Source: Lewinella sp. IMCC34183
GTDB taxonomy: Bacteria; Bacteroidota; Bacteroidia; Chitinophagales; Saprospiraceae
DNA: 64,000 nt
NCBI RefSeq assembly: GCF_003390915.1
Contig: NZ_QMEM01000001.1
Span: forward strand, 248,001 to 312,000
Direction: 5' to 3'
Below, in pieces: positions 50,876 through 58,811 of the stretch. The notes beneath the pieces are model-generated. The model was not told where the DNA came from and made no database searches. It saw nothing but the letters and a program-made list of their open reading frames with translations. Both the position numbers and the translations under genes were made by a program. Position 1 is the first letter of the stretch. Every line of letters starts with the position of its first letter.

Positions 50876-51226
50876 TCAGCTGCGCCGGGCCTCCCAGACG
50901 AGCCAGGCAATGAGGGCGAACTGCATCAGCAGCCGGATCCAGGCGACCGGACGCGGGCCGATCACCGGACGTTCGCGGAGCAGGTCGGCGACGTGGATGG
51001 GCAGGAACAAGACCATGAGGCCCGCCGCCCCGTAGAGCCCCCAGGTACGGGTGGCGGGCCAGAGTATCGCCGCCCCGAGCACGATCTCGGCCGCGCCGCC
51101 CGCCAGGTTGGCGGCCACCCGGGGCATCCAGGCGGGAATAATGGGATAATAGAAAGCCGGGTTAATGAAATGGTACGCCCCCGCGGCAATCAGGATCACG
51201 GCAAAGCCGTAGGCAAAAAGGGTCAT
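50876..51226 (-). CDS. DoxX-like membrane protein
   Basis: A 116-residue integral membrane protein of the DoxX family with four hydrophobic segments (FAYGFAVILIAAGAYHFI, VAANLAGGAAEIVLGAAIL, LYGAAGLMVLFLPIHVA, RLLMQFALIAWLVW). DoxX-like proteins are small and poorly characterised; some are linked to oxidoreductase or quinone function. It lies 11 bp downstream of the DUF4421 gene on the same strand and looks co-transcribed. Confidence 0.8.
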   Translation of the reverse strand: MTLFAYGFAVILIAAGAYHFINPAFYYPIIPAWMPRVAANLAGGAAEIVLGAAILWPATRTWGLYGAAGLMVLFLPIHVADLLRERPVIGPRPVAWIRLLMQFALIAWLVWEARRS

Positions 51227-51237
51227 GTGAAATGCAG

Positions 51238-52194
51238 TTAGTCGGGCACGTTGAAGCGGTGGCCCACGGCCAGTTCAATGCGGGATTCGTCTACGTGGAC
51301 GTCGAAATTATCGGTATTATCGATGCTGGGCAGGTAGGCGGCCGTGATGGCGGCGTAGTTGTGGCGCCCGTTGTAGCCGAACGCCAGCCGGCCCCGTACG
51401 CGGACACTTACGCGGGTGCGCTCGATCTCCCGGTCCTGGAAACGAGGGTCGTAGTTGATGAGTCGTAGTTCCGGACCGACAACGACGAGCGGCGTAACGA
51501 AAAAGCCCGGTCCCCACACGAAGGTATGCGCATACCCGAGGCCCGCCCCCACCTTGGTCTGGGCAAACCGGTCCACGTCGATCTCTCCCTCGCTGCGAAA
51601 GGGAATCCGTAGGCTATCGGCCTGCAGCAGCTGCCGGCTGACGGCACCGGCCAGCAGGAGCGACCCGGTGGATTTGAGCTGACGGCTGCGCTGGCGAAAG
51701 GAGGATCCAAGGCTGAAGTGCTTGCTATTCAGCACGCGAAATCCGAAGATGAGAAAATTATAGAAGCGGATATCGTCGCGGAACACGGTGGGTCGACCGA
51801 CTCGCTCCTGCTCGAAGCCGGTGGTACGCCGGCCATTGGCGTCGAGGTAGAACTTGTCGCGGTAAAGCTGTAGGTTAAGTCCGAGCGAGCGGGCCTTGCC
51901 CAGCGACGAATCGGTACCCAGATCGCTGACCGGAATACTGAAGGTGTAGCCCAGCCACTTGTAGCGGCCACCGAGGCGCACCGCCAGTCCCTGGTTGGAG
52001 AGCTTCAGGGTCTGTCTGTCGCCCACCAGAAAGGTAGCGGAGTTATCGCGGTAGCGGAGACCGCCGTTGACGCGGGTCTTGCTGACGAATGTTTCGACGT
52101 AGGAGCTGTCAAACTGCCCCGCTACCGGTGCGGTGAACAGGACGCACCACGCGAGCGCAAGAAACAGCCGCCGGGCGGGAAAGCTACTGGCCAT
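51238..52194 (-). CDS. DUF4421 family outer-membrane-type protein
   Basis: A 318-residue exported protein resembling the DUF4421 family of Bacteroidota. Signal peptide (LFLALAWCVLFTAPVAG), then a periodic pattern of short amphipathic beta strands (GLRYRDNSATFLVG, LAVRLGGRYKWLGYTFSIPVS, SLGLNLQLYRDKFYLDANG) ending in a strand with a hydrophobic end, typical of an outer-membrane barrel. Function unknown. The start at 52194 overlaps the M20 gene end by 11 bp; an earlier in-frame ATG at 52215 would overlap by 32. Confidence 0.75.
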   Translation of the reverse strand: MASSFPARRLFLALAWCVLFTAPVAGQFDSSYVETFVSKTRVNGGLRYRDNSATFLVGDRQTLKLSNQGLAVRLGGRYKWLGYTFSIPVSDLGTDSSLGKARSLGLNLQLYRDKFYLDANGRRTTGFEQERVGRPTVFRDDIRFYNFLIFGFRVLNSKHFSLGSSFRQRSRQLKSTGSLLLAGAVSRQLLQADSLRIPFRSEGEIDVDRFAQTKVGAGLGYAHTFVWGPGFFVTPLVVVGPELRLINYDPRFQDREIERTRVSVRVRGRLAFGYNGRHNYAAITAAYLPSIDNTDNFDVHVDESRIELAVGHRFNVPD

Positions 52195-53488
52195 TGTTTC
52201 CCCCCAGGTAGTCAAGGGCTACGTTGGTATACAGCTGCACGCCGTGTTTAAGACCCCGTTCGTCAATGAAGAAATCGGGGGTATGGTGCCCGGGTGCCTG
52301 GGCCGGGTCCATGTCGGGAGACATGCCTCCCAGAAAGACGAAGAGCGAAGGGACCTCCAGGGCGAAGAAAGAGAAATCCTCGGCGCCCGTGATGGCGTCG
52401 ACGAGGTTGACGTTTTCGGCCCCTACCGTTGCCTGGAGGGTCGGCAACATGCGCTCGGTCATGCCCGGATCGTTGTAGGTAACGGGGTAACCCGCGTCGA
52501 TAGTGACCTCGGCGGTGGCGCCCGAGCTCTCGGCGATGTGGGTGGCAGTCTGCTCGATGCGCCGGAAGATCTCCTGCTTCATCTCCTCGTCGAGGGTCCG
52601 GATGGTACCGATCAGGGTGACTTCCTCGGGGATAATATTGCTGCGCACGCCGCCCTCAATCTTTCCTACGCTGATCACGGCGGCCTCCTTGGTCAGGGGA
52701 GTCTGCCGCGCAACGATCAGCTGCAGTCCGGTGACGATCTGCGCAGCTGAGGTGATGGGGTCGACCCCCAGCCAGGGGGTGCTGCCGTGGGCCTGTTTGC
52801 CCTTCACCCGTATTGAAAAGCTGTTGCTGGCCGCCATCAGGCCACCGGGGCGGTAGTTGATCTGCCCTACCGGGGTTTCGGAGTTGATGTGGATGCCGAA
52901 GGCGGCGTCGACGCCGTGTTTTTTCAGCACGCCCTCCTTGACCATGAGGCCCGCCCCCCCTTCCTCGCCCTCGGGAGCACCTTCCTCGGCGGGCTGAAAA
53001 ATGAAGATCACTGTACCCGCCAGTTCCTCGCGGCGCTGGCTCAGTACTTCAGCCGCGCCCATCAGCATGGCTACGTGGGTGTCGTGGCCACAGGCGTGCA
53101 TGACACCGACTTCCTCGCCGCGGTACTCGCCGACGGCCTTAGAGGCGAAGGGGAGGTCGACGCGCTCCGTAACGGGCAGCGCGTCCATGTCGGCCCGCAA
53201 CGCGATCGTCTTGCCGGGACGGCCGCCCTTGAGGATGCCGATGACGCCGGTGTGGGCGACGCCGGTTTCTACCTCCAGCCCCAGGCCGCGCAGGTGATCG
53301 GCAACGTAGGCGGCGGTTTCCGTTTCGCGGTTACTGAGCTCGGGGTACTGGTGCAGGTGCCGACGCCATTCAATTACCCGGGCATCCAGGTTGGTGGCTT
53401 CCGTGGCTACCGCTGCGTAATCGGATTGGGCCAGGACGGGAACGGACAGGAGCAGGAGTATGAATAGCGTGAGCGGCGAAACGTGCAT
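52184..53488 (-). CDS. M20 family amidohydrolase
   Basis: A 434-residue exported zinc hydrolase (signal LTLFILLLLSVPVLA). The M20D amidohydrolase motifs are present: WRRHLHQYPELSNRETET, ALRADMDALPVTE, the metal-site HACGHDTHVAMLMGAA (His and Asp ligands), FIFQPAEEG (Glu-Glu catalytic/metal) and the C-terminal AEDFSFFALEVPSLFVFLG. Members hydrolyse N-acyl amino acids or similar amides; this one works in the periplasm or outside. The frame is open far upstream, but ATG 53488 gives the signal peptide. A TATCTTTC box lies 20 nt upstream. Confidence 0.93.
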   Translation of the reverse strand: MHVSPLTLFILLLLSVPVLAQSDYAAVATEATNLDARVIEWRRHLHQYPELSNRETETAAYVADHLRGLGLEVETGVAHTGVIGILKGGRPGKTIALRADMDALPVTERVDLPFASKAVGEYRGEEVGVMHACGHDTHVAMLMGAAEVLSQRREELAGTVIFIFQPAEEGAPEGEEGGAGLMVKEGVLKKHGVDAAFGIHINSETPVGQINYRPGGLMAASNSFSIRVKGKQAHGSTPWLGVDPITSAAQIVTGLQLIVARQTPLTKEAAVISVGKIEGGVRSNIIPEEVTLIGTIRTLDEEMKQEIFRRIEQTATHIAESSGATAEVTIDAGYPVTYNDPGMTERMLPTLQATVGAENVNLVDAITGAEDFSFFALEVPSLFVFLGGMSPDMDPAQAPGHHTPDFFIDERGLKHGVQLYTNVALDYLGGNNGQ

Positions 53489-53535
53489 CGGAGGGTCGGT
53501 TTGCCGCGAAAGATACAACAATCTACCCCCGGGGG

Positions 53536-54030
53536 TCAGCACACCTTGTCGGCACAGGCGGAGGAGGCGAAGGCGTCCGGCTTGGCCTTGAACACGAAGC
53601 CCATACCGAGGATATAGCCCATGGCTTCCTTGAGGGCTACGTTGCTCTGGAAATGGGGATCGGTATTGATGTCGGCGTGCACTTCCAGCTCGACGTCGTG
53701 CATATCCAGAACACCGCACAGGGCATAGGCGATCTCTACTGAGCGGCCTACCTCGAGGATCATGCGTTCCCGCAGGCTCATGCGGATCTCGCTTTTGTAG
53801 TTGGCGATGTACATGAAGCCGCCCCGCTTTTCCCGCAGGAAAACGATGACGGTAGCGAACTCGATGGTCTTGCCGCGCACCTGGCTGTCGGTCCCGATAC
53901 AGACCTTGAGGCGGTGACCGGCGGCAATCTCCCGGCGCAGGGTTTCTTCCACCGCCTCGGCAATGGGCAACTCGATGCGGCGGCCGTCGTAGCGGCGCCA
54001 CCTCATTTCGGTGAGGGCCTTGGAGTTCAT
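53536..54030 (-). CDS. YkuK family RNase H-like protein
   Basis: A 164-residue soluble protein of the YkuK/DUF458 family, which has an RNase H-like fold. Visible core: KVCIGTDSQVRGKTIEFATVIVF (strand with the acidic Asp) and ELEVHADINTDPHFQS near the C terminus, with the terminal segment rich in Ala/Cys (SSACADKVC). Nuclease activity is an inference from the fold. ATG 54030 chosen over the open frame upstream. It is divergent from the AAA+ gene at 54168, with a 137-bp shared control region, and 47 bp upstream of the M20 gene. Confidence 0.8.
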   Translation of the reverse strand: MNSKALTEMRWRRYDGRRIELPIAEAVEETLRREIAAGHRLKVCIGTDSQVRGKTIEFATVIVFLREKRGGFMYIANYKSEIRMSLRERMILEVGRSVEIAYALCGVLDMHDVELEVHADINTDPHFQSNVALKEAMGYILGMGFVFKAKPDAFASSACADKVC

Positions 54031-54055
54031 GCGGGTAGCGATTGGTGATCCAGTC

Positions 54056-54063
54056 GTAAGATA
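54056..54063 (-). promoter_or_regulatory. Candidate -10 (TATCTTAC) for the YkuK gene
   Basis: On the minus strand, TATCTTAC matches TAnnTTTG at six positions and lies 25 nt before the ATG at 54030. Weak. Confidence 0.25.
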
Positions 54064-54073
54064 ACCCAAGCAT

Positions 54074-54086
54074 ACTTACGGTAAGT
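54074..54086. promoter_or_regulatory. Small palindrome in the ykuK/AAA+ divergent region
   Basis: ACTTAC-g-GTAAGT, two 6-bp arms around one base. Its central position between two divergent starts would suit a dimeric regulator site; it may also be chance. Confidence 0.25.
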
Positions 54087-54136
54087 TGCCGACCGACGAC
54101 TAATCGACTCAATTAATACCGGGCAAACCCGCGCAA

Positions 54137-54165
54137 TTGCATCCTTAACGCTTACTTTACCTTAA
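54137..54165 (+). promoter_or_regulatory. Candidate promoter TTG-N18-TACCTTAA, 2 nt before the AAA+ start
   Basis: TTG at 54137-54139 and TACCTTAA at 54158-54165 with an 18-nt spacer; two bases (CC) separate the box from the ATG at 54168. The geometry again implies a leaderless or nearly leaderless mRNA. Confidence 0.45.
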
Positions 54166-54167
54166 CC

Positions 54168-56831
54168 ATGCCCGACAGCAAGAAAAAAACGGCGACCGCC
54201 CCACCCTACAAGGTACGGGAGCTTAAAGTCTACAATTCCACGGAGTACCTGTGGGACAACGTGAAGAAGTACCGCCAGGTCTTCGACCGCTACGAAACCT
54301 CCTATGTCTACGCCGAGCTGTCGCTGCACAACAAACGCTTCGACGTCTCCGACTGGACGTTACAAGTGACGTTGCGCTGTTTCAGTGCGGACGACCTGGC
54401 CCGCACCGAGCTTTGTTCCCTGACGGTAGATAAGGAAGTAAGCCGGTTCGACCCGCTTGTCTACATACGCGAGGGTTGGGGCAACCCCAAGAAGGGCAGC
54501 ATCTGGAAAGCGGGAACCTACTGCTGGGAGGCCTACATCGACGGCCAGAAAGTGGGTACCAAGTACTTCTATCTCATCGAACCCGAGCGGAGCCGCGTAG
54601 AGGACGATGAACTGGAACTCGCCCCGCTCGGGCGTATCGCGGACCAGTACCTGAAGCTTACCTCGGTCAAACTCTATGAGGGCCCCTACGACGACCTTTC
54701 GGCCGATGACCGGACCTACCTGCGGCAATTCTCCGTACAGGGTACGCGCTACGTGTACCTCGAGCTGGAATTCCGGAACCTGCAGCCTAACTGCAGTTGG
54801 CAGTTGGAGCTGTTCTCCAAATTCCACAACCAGGCGCGGGACCTCAAGGGGCAGGTAAGCCGCCTCGTACAGGTGAACCCACAGCAGGAGGTAATTCACA
54901 TGTCCGTGGGCTGGGGATCGGCCAGCCCCAATTTGTGGCAGGCCGACCGGTACTCGGCGGACATCGTCTTTCTGGATTGCCTCCTGGCTTCCGTCCCCTT
55001 CGAAGTAAGCGACGAGGTACTCACCGGCCGGCCCGCGGTGTACCTACCGGGCATCGACCACCCCGTAACCCTGACGGAGGAGGAAGAGGACGAGGAAGAC
55101 TTCGAGCACATCCTCACCGACCTGAACGACCTGATCGGACTGCAGGAGGTGAAGCAGCAGGTCCGCGATCACGCCGTATATATCCAGTTCCTGCAGCTGC
55201 GGCAGAAGCGTGGATTCGAGATGGATACGGGCATCGATGTTCACGCCGTGTTCAGCGGCAACCCCGGTACGGGCAAGACGACCGTGGCCCGCATGATGGG
55301 CAAGCTGTACAAAAAGATGGGCCTGCTCACCAGCGGACACACCGTGATCGCCGACCGCGTTGACCTCGTCGGGGAATACATCGGACAAACCGCCCCGAAG
55401 ACGCGGGAGGTGATCGAAAGCGCCCGGGGGGGCGTACTCTTCATCGACGAGGCGTACTCGCTGGCCCGCAACAACGACGACGGGAAGGACTTTGGGCGGG
55501 AGGTGATCGAGATCCTGGTGAAGGAAATGTCCAATGGCGTAGGCGACCTGGCCGTCATCGTGGCCGGATATACCGACGAGATGAACCGGTTCCTGGAGAG
55601 CAATACCGGACTCAAGTCGCGGTTCAAGCACTACTTCGAATTTCGCAACTTCCTACCCCAGGAACTCAGCCAGATCGCCGATTACGCGGCCCGCAAACAG
55701 GGCGTTGTCTTTACCGGCGAAGCGAAGGCACTGGTCGACGCCACCATTACCAAGGCTTACCGCGGTCGCGACCGCAGTTTCGGCAATGCCCGCTACGTGC
55801 ACGACCTCATCGAGAAGGCCAAGGTGCAGATGGCGCTGCGCATCATGCGCAAGGACGACACCGGTGACTCCCTCTCCGACGAGTACCTCAGTACCATCGA
55901 GGTGGACGACGTCATGAATATCCAGACCCTGGTCGAACGGGCGCGGCCGGCCATACCGGTGAACGAGAAACTCCTCGAAACCACGCTGGCCGAGCTCGAT
56001 ACGCTCGTAGGCCTGGAGAGTGTTAAGTCCCAACTTCATGAACTCGTCAGCCTGGTGCGGTACTACCGCAAAACGGGCCGTGACGTACTCAATGCATTTC
56101 ACCTGCATACGGTGCTGGTGGGCAACCCCGGTACGGGGAAAACCACGGTCGCGCGCATCCTGGCCACCCTGTACAACGCCCTGGGGATCCTCGAGCGCGG
56201 CCACATCGTGGAGACCGACCGCCAGGGTCTGGTCGCCGGTTACGTGGGGCAGACGGCGGAAAAGACGGCCAAAGTGATCGAAGAGGCGATCGGCGGCGTC
56301 CTCTTCATCGACGAGGCCTACGCTCTCACCCAGCACAGTACGGGTCAGCGGGGCGACTTCGGGGACGAGGCCATCCAGACCCTGCTGAAGCGCATGGAGG
56401 ACCAGCGGGGGGAGTTTTTCGTCTGCGTAGCCGGTTATCCCGACAACATGGACAGCTTCTTAAAGGCGAACCCGGGCCTGAGCAGCCGCTTCGATAAAAC
56501 CCTGCGTTTCGACGACTACAGCCCCGAGCAGCTGATGGAGATCGCGGACCGCATGCTGCGCCGGCAGAGGGCACAGATATCCGCGCCGGCCCGACAGCAC
56601 CTGAAGGAATACCTCGTGTTTTTGCACAAGTACCGCGACCCCTACTTCGGAAACGCACGCACGGTCCGGCAGCTGGTCGATGACATCATTCGCCGCCACG
56701 ATCTCCGTCAGGCATCCGTTACTAAAAGCAGTAAGCGCAGCTCCAGTGCCCGCATTGCCAAGGCCGATATCGAGCACCTCAAGCTCGACCCCCGCGAGCT
56801 ATCCATTCAGCGCAAACGGATCGGGTTTTGA
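54168..56831 (+). CDS. Tandem CbbX/SpoVK-type AAA+ ATPase with duplicated N-terminal domain
   Basis: An 887-residue cytoplasmic AAA+ protein. The first 290 residues contain two copies of a beta-rich domain: WxxTLQV-type strands and an EGWGNPKKGSIWKAGTY segment (about residues 100-116) recur as SWQLELF and VGWGSASPNLWQADRY (about 245-262). Two AAA+ modules of the CbbX/SpoVK class follow. The first has GNPGTGKTTVAR at about 363-374, the pore-type VGEYIGQTAPKT and Walker B VLFIDEAYSL; the second has GNPGTGKTTVAR at about 651-662, VAGYVGQTAEKT and VLFIDEAYAL, plus Arg-finger regions (GLKSRF, GLSSRF). Both ATPases look intact. CbbX-type motors thread C-terminal tails of partner proteins; the partner here is unknown. 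Confidence 0.92.
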   Translation: MPDSKKKTATAPPYKVRELKVYNSTEYLWDNVKKYRQVFDRYETSYVYAELSLHNKRFDVSDWTLQVTLRCFSADDLARTELCSLTVDKEVSRFDPLVYIREGWGNPKKGSIWKAGTYCWEAYIDGQKVGTKYFYLIEPERSRVEDDELELAPLGRIADQYLKLTSVKLYEGPYDDLSADDRTYLRQFSVQGTRYVYLELEFRNLQPNCSWQLELFSKFHNQARDLKGQVSRLVQVNPQQEVIHMSVGWGSASPNLWQADRYSADIVFLDCLLASVPFEVSDEVLTGRPAVYLPGIDHPVTLTEEEEDEEDFEHILTDLNDLIGLQEVKQQVRDHAVYIQFLQLRQKRGFEMDTGIDVHAVFSGNPGTGKTTVARMMGKLYKKMGLLTSGHTVIADRVDLVGEYIGQTAPKTREVIESARGGVLFIDEAYSLARNNDDGKDFGREVIEILVKEMSNGVGDLAVIVAGYTDEMNRFLESNTGLKSRFKHYFEFRNFLPQELSQIADYAARKQGVVFTGEAKALVDATITKAYRGRDRSFGNARYVHDLIEKAKVQMALRIMRKDDTGDSLSDEYLSTIEVDDVMNIQTLVERARPAIPVNEKLLETTLAELDTLVGLESVKSQLHELVSLVRYYRKTGRDVLNAFHLHTVLVGNPGTGKTTVARILATLYNALGILERGHIVETDRQGLVAGYVGQTAEKTAKVIEEAIGGVLFIDEAYALTQHSTGQRGDFGDEAIQTLLKRMEDQRGEFFVCVAGYPDNMDSFLKANPGLSSRFDKTLRFDDYSPEQLMEIADRMLRRQRAQISAPARQHLKEYLVFLHKYRDPYFGNARTVRQLVDDIIRRHDLRQASVTKSSKRSSSARIAKADIEHLKLDPRELSIQRKRIGF

Positions 56832-56849
56832 TCGCGGGGTTTCCGCACC

Positions 56850-57650
56850 CTAAAACTGGGTAAACACGGCGTCGTCCATCTCGTCGGTGACCGCGATGTT
56901 ACCGAGCTGGAAGCGCCCGCCCCGGTCGCCGGAGAGCCAGATACCGTCGTACTGCTGGTAGCCATTCCAGGGCGTTTCCAGGGAAGCGGTCGAGTCGGCG
57001 GCCGCCCGGAAGAACTGCCAGGTATTGAACCGGTAGTTTTCCTTATCGACGAAAATACGGTAGCGGTTGCCCGGGGTATCACCCACTTCCTTGAAGGTGA
57101 GTTCGATCACTTCGGAGGGGCGGCTTTTCTGGGGGTCGGTTTCTTCACCTACGTACTTCAGGGTGACGCCGCTATCCTTCAGCTTGAAGGGTTGTACCAG
57201 CCAATAGCTGTCGTTGATGAACATGGAGTTGGCCGACTGGAGGTAGATCTGAATGCTGTCGGGGTCGGTCATTTCCGTGCCCTCTTTGCGTACGGCCCCG
57301 GTCAGCTCGTCGCCGCCGCTGTAGTCAAGCAGGTAGATGAGTTCGTCCTTCGGCACCTCGATGCGTACCCGCTCCTCTTCCTTGTCCCATACAAGGTCGC
57401 GGGCCCCGAAGAAATTCCAGCTGATGTAGCGGGCATCGTCGTAGGCCTGCCGGCCGCCGTGGCGGGCGACGACGCTATCGGCGATGGCGATGGCGCGTGC
57501 GTCGGAACCTTCCGCGTCGAAGCCTTCGGCGGCGGGGTTGGTTTCCTGGTCGGTTGCATCAACCGTTGCGGTAGTGGGATCAATATCGGAGCCACCGCAG
57601 GCGTAGAAACCAAGGGCAAGCAGGAAGATAAAGTGGCGGGTGTAGTTCAT
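56850..57650 (-). CDS. Lipoprotein of unknown function, possibly DUF6503-like
   Basis: A 266-residue lipoprotein. The signal ends in GFYAC (Cys18) followed by GGSDIDP and an acidic, Thr/Ala-rich linker. The globular part (about residues 60-260) is beta-rich with the features DSVVARHGGRQAYDDARYISWNF, YLQSANSMFINDSYWLVQPF and NRYRIFVDKENYRFNTWQFF, resembling a beta-barrel-like family found across Bacteroidota (DUF6503/LolA-like by eye). A role in envelope lipid or lipoprotein handling would be speculation. The gene follows the endonuclease/phosphatase-family gene by 15 bp and is probably co-transcribed. Confidence 0.75.
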   Translation of the reverse strand: MNYTRHFIFLLALGFYACGGSDIDPTTATVDATDQETNPAAEGFDAEGSDARAIAIADSVVARHGGRQAYDDARYISWNFFGARDLVWDKEEERVRIEVPKDELIYLLDYSGGDELTGAVRKEGTEMTDPDSIQIYLQSANSMFINDSYWLVQPFKLKDSGVTLKYVGEETDPQKSRPSEVIELTFKEVGDTPGNRYRIFVDKENYRFNTWQFFRAAADSTASLETPWNGYQQYDGIWLSGDRGGRFQLGNIAVTDEMDDAVFTQF

Positions 57651-57665
57651 GGGGGCCATAACAGT

Positions 57666-58763
57666 TTAATTCCGCATCAGTTCGGCTTCAAGGTACACCG
57701 GTTGGTGGTCGCTGAAGCGAAAATCCTGGTTGATCGCGCGGACGAGGTGGAGGCGCACGTCCGGACTGCACAGGTAGTAGTCGATCACGCTGCGCCGACT
57801 CCGGTGGGCGTCGTAAGTTGTATCGGAGGTTCTGACGGTCGCGTCACCGGGATCGTAGCCCCAGGCCCAACCGGGCGGGAAGTAGTCGAAGGCGATCGCG
57901 GGAGGCAACTGCGCCTCCTCGACGGTGGGGTTCAGGGAGAACCAGTTGAAGCCAGGGGGCACCTGGTTCCAGTCGCCCCCGACGATGACGTAGCGTCCCG
58001 CGCCGTAGTCGGCCAGCACCCGCTCACGAAGAAAGTCCATCTGCTGCCGCCGCAGGCTACCGTCGGCGTCGTAGGCGGACAGGTGGATGTTGTAGACCAC
58101 CAGTTCCTTGCCCCAGGCAGTCGGGAAGACCTGCCGGAGGGCGCAGCGGTCGAGTTGAAAGAGCCGGGTGGGCCAGGGGTGCTCGCCCGGCAATTGGAGC
58201 CGCTCCGCGGAGGAGGCCGGAAACCCGGCGAGCGATACCAGGCCGCTCTCTACCTCCCCGTAGTGATCCCAGGGCTGTAGCAGGGGGATCGGCACCCGAC
58301 GACTGCGGAAGTTGGGGGCATAGTAGGCGGAATACTCCGGGCGGGCCGCGACGACCGTATCCACCTGGTCGGTGTAGTAGCTGCGGCGGCTATGGCGGTC
58401 CACTTCCTGCAGCAAAAAAATGTCACTCTCGGTGTTGGCGACCGTCAGCCGCTGGCCGGCGACGTAACGTTCCACATTGGTGCGCGGACTGCGGGCGCGG
58501 CCCAGATCGGTCCAGAAGAAGTCGCCCCGGTTGTAGAAGAAGTAATCCTCGGCCCCGAGACCGCCGTAGCCTACATTCCAGGTAAGCAGGGTGATCGAGG
58601 GATCCTTGATGGTGTCCAGCGTGGGGCTGCCTCCGCTAACGGGTGCCAGCGGGTCGTCCCCGGTGGGTTTCCAGTCGGTGAGGGTGCCGTAGACCAGAAT
58701 GCCGGCAAAGTAGAACAGGAGTAGGTATACCGGGTACCGGAGGAACCGCCAGATCAAACGCAT
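57666..58763 (-). CDS. Endonuclease/exonuclease/phosphatase family membrane protein
   Basis: A 365-residue protein. The N terminus is one membrane helix (YPVYLLLFYFAGILVYG). The rest is an endonuclease/exonuclease/phosphatase fold: the first strand motif ITLLTWNVGYGG, IFLLQEVDRHSRR (the metal-binding Glu), VVYNIHLSAYDADG, VIVGGDWNQVPP and the terminal SDHQPVYLEAEL with the catalytic Asp-His. Such proteins cleave nucleic acids or phosphoesters such as sphingomyelin or phosphoinositides; substrate unknown. The start at 58763 sits 3 nt after a TACCTTTG box. Divergent from bshC. Confidence 0.9.
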   Translation of the reverse strand: MRLIWRFLRYPVYLLLFYFAGILVYGTLTDWKPTGDDPLAPVSGGSPTLDTIKDPSITLLTWNVGYGGLGAEDYFFYNRGDFFWTDLGRARSPRTNVERYVAGQRLTVANTESDIFLLQEVDRHSRRSYYTDQVDTVVAARPEYSAYYAPNFRSRRVPIPLLQPWDHYGEVESGLVSLAGFPASSAERLQLPGEHPWPTRLFQLDRCALRQVFPTAWGKELVVYNIHLSAYDADGSLRRQQMDFLRERVLADYGAGRYVIVGGDWNQVPPGFNWFSLNPTVEEAQLPPAIAFDYFPPGWAWGYDPGDATVRTSDTTYDAHRSRRSVIDYYLCSPDVRLHLVRAINQDFRFSDHQPVYLEAELMRN

Positions 58764-58766
58764 GCC

Positions 58767-58774
58767 CAAAGGTA
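58767..58774 (-). promoter_or_regulatory. Perfect TACCTTTG -10 element 3 nt before the 58763 start
   Basis: On the minus strand an exact TAnnTTTG octamer followed by GGC and the ATG. Start of transcription would fall at the codon itself. The divergent bshC gene has the mirrored arrangement. Confidence 0.5.
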
Positions 58775-58800
58775 CGGCAAACCTTTAGCGGCAAATCTTG

Positions 58801-58808
58801 TACCCTTA
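58801..58808 (+). promoter_or_regulatory. TACCCTTA box 3 nt before the bshC start
   Basis: TACCCTTA differs from TAnnTTTG at two places; GCC and the ATG at 58812 follow at once. A second candidate lies within the same 48-bp divergent spacer. Confidence 0.35.
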
Positions 58809-58811
58809 GCC

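Noticed and set aside
53489..54112. Upstream extension of the M20 gene over the YkuK gene
   Set aside because: It is Arg/Pro-rich shadow sequence of the YkuK gene; the signal peptide begins at 53488.
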